Origin: Armatimonadota bacterium
GTDB lineage: Bacteria; Sysuimicrobiota; Sysuimicrobiia; Sysuimicrobiales; Humicultoraceae
DNA: 9,453 nucleotides
Assembly (NCBI GenBank): GCA_016199305.1
Contig: JACQGZ010000187.1
Span: forward strand, 1 to 9,453
Reading direction: 5' to 3'
The notes beneath the pieces are model-generated. The model was not told the origin of the DNA and ran no database searches. It worked only from the letters and a program-made list of their open reading frames with translations. Made by a program: the position numbers and the translations under genes. This document shows positions 1 to 5,652 of this stretch, piece by piece (position 1 is the stretch's first letter; every line of letters begins with the position of its first letter).

Positions 1-351
1 CAGCCACCGGTGCAGCGCGTCGGCCAGGAGCACGGCGTGGGTGGACCCCTGTTCGATCCCCCGCCCATTGTAGCCGTCGCTCCCTTCCACCGGCTCAGTG
101 AAGATGTGGCCGTCGACGTCGTTGAAGAGGTCGACCAGGTGCGGCGCCCCGACGGCCTGCACCTCGTCGAAGACTCCGGCCCGCTGAAAGGCCAGCAGCG
201 CCGACGAACGGAAGAAGTGGGTGGAGAGGGTGTCGCTGGGAAAGGTGGCCCGATCCAACAGCAGCACGTGCCACCCCCGCTCCCCCAGCAGGGCGGCGGT
301 AAGGGCGCCGGCGATGCGCGCGCCGACAATGATCACATCGTACTCGGTCAT
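1..351 (-). CDS. FAD-dependent oxidoreductase, N-terminal fragment
   Basis: The first 117 codons of a gene that runs off the left edge. The protein begins MTEYDVIIVGARIAGALTAA, a beta-alpha-beta dinucleotide-binding fold in which the usual GxGxxG appears as GARIAG (residues 10-15). An acidic or aromatic strand end (LLLDR) follows, then FPSDTLSTHFF. This variant Rossmann motif with the RATFPSDTLSTH stretch is typical of FAD-dependent monooxygenase/geranylgeranyl-reductase-like oxidoreductases, which use FAD and usually NAD(P)H to oxidise or reduce small or lipid substrates. The substrate cannot be told from this fragment. The ATG at 349-351 has a GGAGG about 14 nt upstream, a rather long spacing. 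The gene is divergent from the cyclase gene at 478, with 126 bp between them. The C-terminal substrate domain is not visible, so only the family-level call is secure. Confidence 0.85.
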   Translation of the reverse strand, partial: MTEYDVIIVGARIAGALTAALLGERGWHVLLLDRATFPSDTLSTHFFRSSALLAFQRAGVFDEVQAVGAPHLVDLFNDVDGHIFTEPVEGSDGYNGRGIEQGSTHAVLLADALHRWL

Positions 352-429
352 GGGATCCCGGTCCGCCTCCGACTTTGACGCCCCGCAGACAGATTCCTGG
401 CAGACGCCGCGGCGACGACGCCGACAGGG

Positions 430-470
430 GTCCTCCGCATCTCCGGCGAAGGCAACGGCATCCGGAGGAC
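430..470 (+). promoter_or_regulatory. Leader hairpin covering the cyclase Shine-Dalgarno
   Basis: GTCCTCCG at 430-437 is a perfect reverse complement of CGGAGGAC at 463-470, which contains the GGAGG (464-468) serving the GTG start at 478. A second upstream segment, CTCCGG at 441-446, can pair instead with CCGGAG at 462-467. Either pairing would occlude the ribosome binding site. The remaining inter-gene sequence (352-429) shows no convincing -35/-10 pair. That the hairpin controls translation is inference; GC-rich DNA yields many chance stems, but this one falls exactly on the binding site. Confidence 0.4.
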
Positions 471-477
471 ATGGCCC

Positions 478-1170
478 GTGCCCGACCTCTCACCGGCCTG
501 CAAGGTCTGTGGCACCCCCCTCTCGGGGGTCCGCGCCATCCCCCCGCGCGTGCTGCGGGGCGTCCGCCGCAACCCCAAGAACCCCAACATCTGCAACATC
601 TGCGACCTGAAAGCGATCAAAGGTGAGATCGCCGAGATCACCGTGCTCTTCGCCGACATCCGCGGCTTCACCGACCTGACCACCACCCTGGGCCCCATGC
701 GCACCAAGGAGATGCTGGACGAGTACTTCCACGCCGTCAGCGAAATTCTCTACGGCAAGGACGCGGTGGTCGATCACTTCATCGGTGACGCGATGATGGC
801 GTTCTTCAACCAGCCGATCAAGCACGACGACCACGTGGCCAAGGCCGTCGACGGCGCGCGCGACATCCTGCACGCGGTCACCCACCTCAACGGGCGCTGG
901 GCGCTGCCGGAGCCGGTAGGCGTGGGGATCGGGATCAATACCGGCTTTGCCGCCGTGGGCACCGTCGGCTCCACCGATCCCAAGGACTACACGGCGATCG
1001 GGGACGTGGTGAACATCGCCGCACGGCTGCAGGGGCAGGCGGCCGCCGGTGAGATCCTGGTGACGGAGGAGGCCTACCGGCAGGTGGCCGCGGCCTTCCC
1101 CGGCGCGCCGCAGCGGATGCTGGAGTTGAAGGGCGTCAAGAAGCCGGTGACCGCCTACAATCTGCACTGA
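478..1170 (+). CDS. Class III adenylate/guanylate cyclase
   Basis: A 230-residue soluble protein that should convert ATP (or GTP) to the cyclic nucleotide and pyrophosphate. The catalytic domain covers about residues 50-229. The two metal-binding aspartates are D60 in LFADIRGFTDLT and D104 in HFIGDAMMAFF. T172 in DYTAIGD sits at the substrate-specifying position (Thr, as in class IIIb enzymes). N179 and R183 in VVNIAARL are the transition-state residues. The position normally held by the purine-selecting lysine (KxxGD) is H100, which is unusual. The N-terminus has CxxC at residues 8-11 and 39-42, resembling a small zinc-binding module. There is no membrane segment and no separate sensor domain. 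The GTG at 478 is chosen because GGAGG (464-468) lies 9 nt upstream; the ATG at 471 is out of frame and too close to it. Activity is likely, but nucleotide preference is uncertain because of H100. Confidence 0.93.
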   Translation: MPDLSPACKVCGTPLSGVRAIPPRVLRGVRRNPKNPNICNICDLKAIKGEIAEITVLFADIRGFTDLTTTLGPMRTKEMLDEYFHAVSEILYGKDAVVDHFIGDAMMAFFNQPIKHDDHVAKAVDGARDILHAVTHLNGRWALPEPVGVGIGINTGFAAVGTVGSTDPKDYTAIGDVVNIAARLQGQAAAGEILVTEEAYRQVAAAFPGAPQRMLELKGVKKPVTAYNLH

Positions 1171-1268
1171 GCCATCAGGGCAGGTGAAATCCGCCCACGG
1201 ACAGAAGCGAATAGGTCACTCAGCATCCGCACGTGGCTAGAAAGTTCATGGGAGGAGGGACGGCGATC

Positions 1269-2831
1269 ATGCGAAGAGGGCTTGCGAAGGCCCTGCTCTT
1301 GCTGGTAATTCTGGCCCTACTGCCCGCCGCGGTGGGCGGCGCGCCCAGCCGCACCCCAAGCAACGTCTTGGTGATCGGGACGAGCATCCAGGACATCGTG
1401 AGCCTCGATCCGGCCCAGGCGTTTGAGTTTAGGTCGACCTGGGTCGTGGAACATATCTACGACACCCTGGTGGAGTTCAGCCGGGACTTCTCCCGGGCGC
1501 TGCCCGGCCTGGCGACCTCCTGGACCGCCTCGGCCGACCTGAAAACCTACACCTTCCGCCTGCGTCCAGGGGTACGGTTCCACAGCGGGAACTCGGTGGA
1601 CGCGCAGGCCGTGGAGTTCTCCCTGCGCCGCGTGATGCGCCTGAAGCTCTCCCCGGCCTTCATCATCACTGACTTCGTGAAGAGCCCCGACGACATCGTG
1701 GCCGTGGGCACCGACCAGGTGCGGGTCACCTTCAACCAGGCGATGCCGGAGATCCTGATGGCCTCCGTCCTGGACAACCCCGTCTCCTCCGTCGTCGACC
1801 CCGCCCTGGTGCGCCGCAACGCCGCGGCGGGCGACCCCGAGGCCAACAAGTGGGTGACCGAGAACGATGCCGGGTCCGGACCCTACGTCCTGCGCCGATG
1901 GACGCGCAACGCCGTGGTGGAACTGGTCGCCTTTGACAGCTACTGGCGAGGACGCCCCAGCATGGGCCGGATCTTCATGCAGGACCTCATCGAGCCGGCC
2001 GCTCAGCTCCTAGCGCTGCAGCGGGGCGACATCGACGTGGCGATGAGCCTCTTGCCGGGGCAGTACCGACAGTTGCAGAACACACCAGGGTTCGTGGTGA
2101 AGCAAACGCCCACGTTTACACTCCGCTACCTGGCCATGAACGTTGGCTACGAGCCCTTCTCCAGCCGCCAGGTGCGCAACGCCGTCAAGTACGCTATCGA
2201 CTACGACGCCATCAAACGCATCTATGAAGACACCATCGACGTCGGGCAGACGATCGTGCCGGCGCGCATGTTCGCCCACCTGGCCGACCGGCCGTACCAG
2301 CGCAACCTGGAGCGGGCCCGCGCGCTGATGCGCGAGGCCGGCAGGGAGGCCGGGTTCCGCGCCACGCTGGCTGTCAGCACTGAGGTACCGCTGCCCGACA
2401 TCGCCGCCAAGATCAAGGAAGACCTGGCCGCGATCAACATCCAGGTCGACGTGCAGGTCCTGCGCGCCGCCGACGTCCTCGGGCAATACCGCGGTCGCAC
2501 GCACCACATGGTGATCGCCCGCTGGGGCGCCGACTATCCCGACCCGGACAACCTGGCCAAGGCCTTCGCCGACTTCGACAGCCGCGTCCTGGCCTGGCGC
2601 AACCAGTGGGATCACCCGGTCAAGCAGATTGTGAAGCAGGCGGTGCAGGAAGCGGACCGGGTGAAGCGGGAGGCCTTGTATAAGGAGATCCAGAAGGTCG
2701 TGCTGGAAGAAGGTCCCTACGCGGTCTTCGCCTATCCGCTGCGGTTGATCGCCATGCGATCCAACGTCAAGGGCGTCGACCCGTCGCCGCTGGCGGAGAC
2801 CTTCGACCTGACCAGCGCCTCCAAGGAGTAG
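1269..2831 (+). CDS. Peptide/nickel-type ABC transporter solute-binding protein (family 5)
   Basis: A 520-residue secreted receptor that captures an oligopeptide or similar solute and delivers it to the permease pair encoded downstream. Residues 1 to about 25 form a classic Sec signal (MRRGLAKALLLLVILALLPA). The family 5 signature LPGLATSWTASADLKTYTFR, followed by LRPGVRFHSG, lies in the N-terminal third. The C-terminal half has WGADYPDPDN, common in dipeptide-binding-protein relatives. The mature protein has no cysteine, so there is no lipoprotein anchor. The start is placed at ATG 1269 because AGGAGGG (1253-1259) is 9 nt upstream and the signal peptide begins directly; in-frame starts at 1233 (GTG) and 1248 (ATG) precede that Shine-Dalgarno and would add a non-signal extension. 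The 98 bp upstream hold no clear promoter. The ligand cannot be predicted from sequence alone. Confidence 0.95.
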   Translation: MRRGLAKALLLLVILALLPAAVGGAPSRTPSNVLVIGTSIQDIVSLDPAQAFEFRSTWVVEHIYDTLVEFSRDFSRALPGLATSWTASADLKTYTFRLRPGVRFHSGNSVDAQAVEFSLRRVMRLKLSPAFIITDFVKSPDDIVAVGTDQVRVTFNQAMPEILMASVLDNPVSSVVDPALVRRNAAAGDPEANKWVTENDAGSGPYVLRRWTRNAVVELVAFDSYWRGRPSMGRIFMQDLIEPAAQLLALQRGDIDVAMSLLPGQYRQLQNTPGFVVKQTPTFTLRYLAMNVGYEPFSSRQVRNAVKYAIDYDAIKRIYEDTIDVGQTIVPARMFAHLADRPYQRNLERARALMREAGREAGFRATLAVSTEVPLPDIAAKIKEDLAAINIQVDVQVLRAADVLGQYRGRTHHMVIARWGADYPDPDNLAKAFADFDSRVLAWRNQWDHPVKQIVKQAVQEADRVKREALYKEIQKVVLEEGPYAVFAYPLRLIAMRSNVKGVDPSPLAETFDLTSASKE

Positions 2832-2837
2832 CATGCC

Positions 2838-2865
2838 GAGGGGGGTGGCGCGCGCCGCCCCCCTC
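2838..2865 (+). promoter_or_regulatory. Strong GC hairpin between binding-protein and permease genes
   Basis: Starting 6 nt after the TAG of the binding-protein gene, 2838-2849 pairs with 2854-2865 in a 12-bp stem (one G-T wobble) around a GCGC loop. The sequence after it is TTCTGATCCCC, with no T tract, so full intrinsic termination is doubtful. In ABC importer operons such hairpins often protect the 3' end of the binding-protein message or attenuate read-through, giving more receptor than permease. That role here is inference from position. Confidence 0.6.
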
Positions 2866-2879
2866 TTCTGATCCCCTTC

Positions 2880-3887
2880 ATGTGGGCATACATCGTTCGC
2901 CGGCTGGCGCTGGCCTCCTTGGCCGTCGCCGGCGTGCTGGTGATCGTCTTCTTTCTCTCGCACATCATCCCGGGAGACCCCGTGGCCGCCATCCTGGGGC
3001 CGCAGGCACCCAACGACGTCATCGAGGACCTGCGCCGGCGCTACGGCCTGGACCGCCCCGTGCCCGAGCAGTTCTACCGCTTCGTGGCGCGGCTCGTCCG
3101 CGGCGACCTGGGCGACTCGCTGGCCACGCACCGTCCGGTGATCCGCGACCTGCGCGAGTTCCTCCCGGCCACGATCGAGCTGGCGACGGCTGCCATCCTC
3201 ATCGGCGTCCTGGCCGGGCTGTCCGTCGGCGTCATCTCCGCCGTGGCGCGGGGACGGCCCCTCGACCACGCCGTGCGCTTCCTCTCCCTCATTGGGCTCT
3301 CCATGCCCGTCTTCTGGCTGGGCCTGATCCTGCTCTTTATCTTCTATTTCAAACTGAACCTGGTCCCCGGCCCCGGACAGCTGGACATCTTCCTCAGCCG
3401 CCCGCCTACCGTCACGGGGCTGATCACCGTCGATGCGCTGCTGGCCCGCGATTTCGCGACCCTGTGGAATGCCCTCGGGCACCTGCTCCTTCCCGCGGTG
3501 GTCCTGGGCTCCCACGCCTTGGTGGGCATCGCCCGAATCACCCGGGCCTCCATGCTCGAGGTGCTGGGACAGGACTACGTCAAGGTGGCGAGGGCGAAGG
3601 GGCTGTCCGAGCGCACGGTGGTGCTGAAGCACGCCCTGCGCAACGGGCTGCTGCCGATCATCACCGTCATCGGCATTTACTACGGAGGGCTGCTGGAGGG
3701 GGCGGTGCTCACGGAAACGGTCTTTGCCTGGCCCGGGCTGGGGCGGTACGCCACCAGCGCGATCCTCTCCCAGGACTTCGCCGCGATCATGGGGGTGACG
3801 ATCCTCATCGCGCTGGTCTTCTCCCTGGCCAATCTGCTCGTGGACCTGGCGTACGGCTTTCTCAACCCGAAGATCCGCTATGAGTAA
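2880..3887 (+). CDS. ABC transporter permease, DppB-like
   Basis: A 335-residue inner-membrane subunit that forms half of the translocation pore of a peptide/nickel-type importer. It opens with the family start MWAYIVRRLALASLA. Hydrophobic segments lie at about residues 9-30, 99-123, 133-156, 200-220, 257-280 and 302-325. PGDP follows the first segment, and the ATPase-docking EAA loop lies at about 231-255 (DYVKVARAKGLSERTVVLKH). Length and order match the family. The ATG at 2880 fits the conserved N-terminus, but the 15 nt before it are pyrimidine-rich (CTGATCCCCTTC) and contain no Shine-Dalgarno, which suggests weak or structure-dependent translation. It lies 48 nt after the binding-protein gene and 24 nt before its partner permease. 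Confidence 0.95.
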   Translation: MWAYIVRRLALASLAVAGVLVIVFFLSHIIPGDPVAAILGPQAPNDVIEDLRRRYGLDRPVPEQFYRFVARLVRGDLGDSLATHRPVIRDLREFLPATIELATAAILIGVLAGLSVGVISAVARGRPLDHAVRFLSLIGLSMPVFWLGLILLFIFYFKLNLVPGPGQLDIFLSRPPTVTGLITVDALLARDFATLWNALGHLLLPAVVLGSHALVGIARITRASMLEVLGQDYVKVARAKGLSERTVVLKHALRNGLLPIITVIGIYYGGLLEGAVLTETVFAWPGLGRYATSAILSQDFAAIMGVTILIALVFSLANLLVDLAYGFLNPKIRYE

Positions 3888-3911
3888 GGGCGCCTGGGGC
3901 GGGGAGATCCG

Positions 3912-4802
3912 GTGAACCAGGCCGTCGCCGCCCCGACCACCGTGGCCGCCCAGCGGGCGCAGCGACGCCGGCTGATCTCCCGCGCCCTGGCCAACCCCCT
4001 CTCCCTGGCAGGCCTGCTCATCATCGGACTCCTGCTGCTGGTGGCACTGATCGCGCCGTGGCTTTCCCCGTACGATCCGATTCAGACCAACGTCCCTCGC
4101 CGCCTGGAAGCGCCAAGCGGAGAACACCTCTTCGGCACCGATCAGCTGGGCAGGGACATCCTCAGCCGGATCCTCTACGGCAGCCGCATCTCGCTGCGCA
4201 TCGCCGTGCTGACGGCGGTGATCGCCACGCTGCTGGGCGCGCCCCTGGGCCTGATCTCAGGGTACTTTCGCGGACGGGTGGACGACCTGCTGATGCGCCT
4301 CACCGACATGTTCATGGCTTTTCCGCGTCTCATCCTGGCGATGGCCATCGCCGCAGCGCTGAGCCCTACCCTGGAGAATGTCATCATCGCCATCTCGCTG
4401 GCCGCCTGGCCCGCCTATGCCCGCCTCGCCCGCAGCGTCACGCTGGGGCTGCGCGAGGAAAATTTTGTCGAGGCGGCTCGCGCGCTGGGGGCGAGCCCGC
4501 TGCGCATCCTCGGCCGGCATGTCGCCCCCGGCGTGATCAGTCCGGTGGTGATTCAGGTGAGCCTGGATATGGGCGGGATCATCCTGACCGCGGCCGGGCT
4601 CGGCTTCATCGGCTTCGGCGCCCAACCGCCCACGCCGGAGTGGGGGGTGATGATCTCCGAAGGGCGCACGTACATCACGGATCAGTGGTGGGTCTCCACC
4701 TTCCCGGGGATCGCGATCTCCCTATTCGTGATGGGGTTCAACCTGCTTGGGGATGGGATCCGCGACATCCTCGATCCCCGACTGCGCAGCGTCCGGGGAT
4801 AG
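3912..4802 (+). CDS. ABC transporter permease, DppC-like
   Basis: A 296-residue partner permease. The N-terminal cytoplasmic tail (about residues 1-28, basic) leads into a first membrane segment (about 31-52). The DppC hallmark HLFGTDQLGRDILSRILYGS is at about 72-91. Further segments follow at about 96-118, 138-164, 206-240 and 260-282. The EAA loop is at about 182-205 (ENFVEAARALGASPLRILGR). The GTG start at 3912 is preceded by GGGGAG (3901-3906). With the upstream DppB-like protein it should make the heterodimeric pore. No ATPase gene follows: the next gene encodes a zinc-ribbon-like protein, so energy coupling must come from a subunit encoded elsewhere. Specificity is unknown. Confidence 0.95.
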   Translation: MNQAVAAPTTVAAQRAQRRRLISRALANPLSLAGLLIIGLLLLVALIAPWLSPYDPIQTNVPRRLEAPSGEHLFGTDQLGRDILSRILYGSRISLRIAVLTAVIATLLGAPLGLISGYFRGRVDDLLMRLTDMFMAFPRLILAMAIAAALSPTLENVIIAISLAAWPAYARLARSVTLGLREENFVEAARALGASPLRILGRHVAPGVISPVVIQVSLDMGGIILTAAGLGFIGFGAQPPTPEWGVMISEGRTYITDQWWVSTFPGIAISLFVMGFNLLGDGIRDILDPRLRSVRG

Positions 4803-4804
4803 CC

Positions 4805-4821
4805 GCGCGGCAGGACCGCGC
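4805..4821 (+). terminator. Short GC hairpin after the permease operon
   Basis: GCGCGG (4805-4810) and CCGCGC (4816-4821) form a perfect 6-bp stem with a CAGGA loop, beginning 2 nt after the permease stop codon. No T run follows, so it may mark the message end or merely slow RNA decay. It is the only structure I see between the permease gene and the small gene at 4852. Confidence 0.35.
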
Positions 4822-4851
4822 CACGCAGCCGACGAAACCCGCCGCCAAGCC

Positions 4852-5046
4852 ATGGACGAGCCCGAACTACTCTACGTCACCTGCCGCTCCTGCGCCTCGC
4901 CCGTGCCGACGGCCTTTCGGCTCACCGCCGCCGTCTACGAGATTGACATTGATCAGGGCCACGAGCTGACCTGTCCGACCTGTGAGACGGTCGCCACCTA
5001 CACGAAGATCGACTTTCACATCCAGCCCGCGCCCGTGGGCCGCTAG
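4852..5046 (+). CDS. Small zinc-ribbon-like protein of unknown function
   Basis: A 64-residue protein beginning MDEPELLYVTCRSC. It has two CxxC knuckles, C11/C14 and C41/C44 (LTCPTCETVATY), separated by 26 residues that look like beta strands. This is the layout of a single rubredoxin-like zinc ribbon with nothing else attached. Such solitary ribbons are usually uncharacterised, and I cannot assign a role. The start ATG at 4852 gives a compact domain; the frame is open upstream to 4747 but that extension overlaps the permease gene and looks non-coding. No good Shine-Dalgarno precedes it, so it may be translated on the tail of the transporter message, 49 nt after the permease stop. Confidence 0.7.
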   Translation: MDEPELLYVTCRSCASPVPTAFRLTAAVYEIDIDQGHELTCPTCETVATYTKIDFHIQPAPVGR

Positions 5047-5062
5047 ATAGTGAGGTCTCTGA

Positions 5063-5251
5063 CTTCTGCCCGGCTGGACCAACCCGCGACCGCAGTTCGC
5101 GCCATTTGAACCCGCCCCTGGTGGGACAAAAGGCCGGTACGGGCAGGTCATCCTGGGCTTTGACGCGAAGGCCCTGGAGGGCGCCCTGGTTCAGAAGGTC
5201 AGGCCGTCTCCGGAGACCCGCCGGGCGGCCAGCGCCGACCAGGGCCCGTAG
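5063..5251 (+). pseudogene. Start-less coding-like stretch, possible gene remnant
   Basis: Between the zinc-ribbon gene and the hsp20 gene there is no intact gene. One frame here is open for 62 codons, from just after a TGA at 5060-5062 to a TAG at 5249-5251, and contains no ATG, GTG or TTG. From about 5126 onward its third positions are strongly G/C, and the translation (RYGQVILGFDAKALEGALVQ and on to DQGP) looks protein-like, whereas the other plus frame gives Arg/Pro-rich nonsense. It may be the 3' end of a decayed gene or simply chance. I do not recognise the family. Confidence 0.25.
5206..5217. repeat. 12-bp palindrome upstream of hsp20
   Basis: GTCTCCGGAGAC is a perfect palindrome centred about 57 bp before the hsp20 ATG. 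A second perfect palindrome, AGGGCGCCCT, lies at 5178-5187. Either could be an operator half-site arrangement for the heat shock gene, but neither resembles CIRCE, and short GC palindromes are common at this base composition. Confidence 0.25.
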
Positions 5252-5268
5252 GCGTGAGGAGGGGCACC

Positions 5269-5652
5269 ATGGACGCGCACCTGCCCGTGAACATCTACCA
5301 CGAGGGCGACCGCCTGATGGTGGCCGCGCCGATGCCGGGGATGGAGCCGCAGGACATCGAGATCAACCTGGAAGGGTCGCGCCTGGCTATCCGGGCCCAC
5401 CTGCGGGGCCCGGGGCAGGAGCGGAAGAGTTTTCTGCGGCAGGAGTGGACGAGTGGTCCCTACGAACGGACCCTCGTCCTCCCCAGGCGCGTGGACGGCA
5501 GCCGCGCCAATGCGACGTACGACAACGGCATCCTCGTCCTTATCCTGCCTATCACCGAGGACGCGCAAGCGGTCTCGGCCCAACTCCACATGCTCAAGAT
5601 CGGGACGGCGAAGGGGCAGTTAGTCGGCCACGTCGGCCACCTGGCCCGCTGA
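5269..5652 (+). CDS. Hsp20/alpha-crystallin family small heat shock protein
   Basis: A 127-residue ATP-independent holdase that should bind unfolding proteins and keep them refoldable. The alpha-crystallin domain spans about residues 7-95. It includes the strand [19 protein letters not shown], then [15 protein letters not shown], the [12 protein letters not shown] strand and the signature [10 protein letters not shown] (85-94). The N-terminal arm is very short (about 6 residues) and the C-terminal tail is long. I see no clean I-x-I oligomerisation motif, which hints at a small or atypical oligomer. The ATG at 5269 is chosen over GTG 5254 because AGGAGG (5257-5262) sits 6 nt before it. Its last 11 codons overlap the 3' end of the convergent molybdenum-hydroxylase gene by 33 bp, so no terminator separates the two. 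Confidence 0.93.
   Translation: MDAHLPVNIYHEGDRLMVAAPMPGMEPQDIEINLEGSRLAIRAHLRGPGQERKSFLRQEWTSGPYERTLVLPRRVDGSRANATYDNGILVLILPITEDAQAVSAQLHMLKIGTAKGQLVGHVGHLAR

Noticed and set aside
375..403. TTGACG as a -35 box in the divergent region
   Set aside because: No recognisable -10 element at a suitable distance, and the motif is short.
1178..1196. Possible terminator after the cyclase gene (GGGCaGG with CCGCCC)
   Set aside because: Six base pairs with a bulge and no T run; too weak to call.
1233..1268. Upstream GTG (1233) or ATG (1248) as the start of the solute-binding protein
   Set aside because: Both lie before the good Shine-Dalgarno at 1253-1259 and would place a non-signal extension ahead of the signal peptide.
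2010..4127. Long open antisense frame of about 705 codons opposite the binding-protein and permease genes
   Set aside because: It is the mirror of two clear genes with strong GC third-position bias; its translation is rich in Gln, His, Asp and Gly and matches no fold.
4747..4851. Longer form of the zinc-ribbon protein starting inside the permease gene
   Set aside because: The extra residues come from a shifted frame of the permease gene and lack protein-like character.
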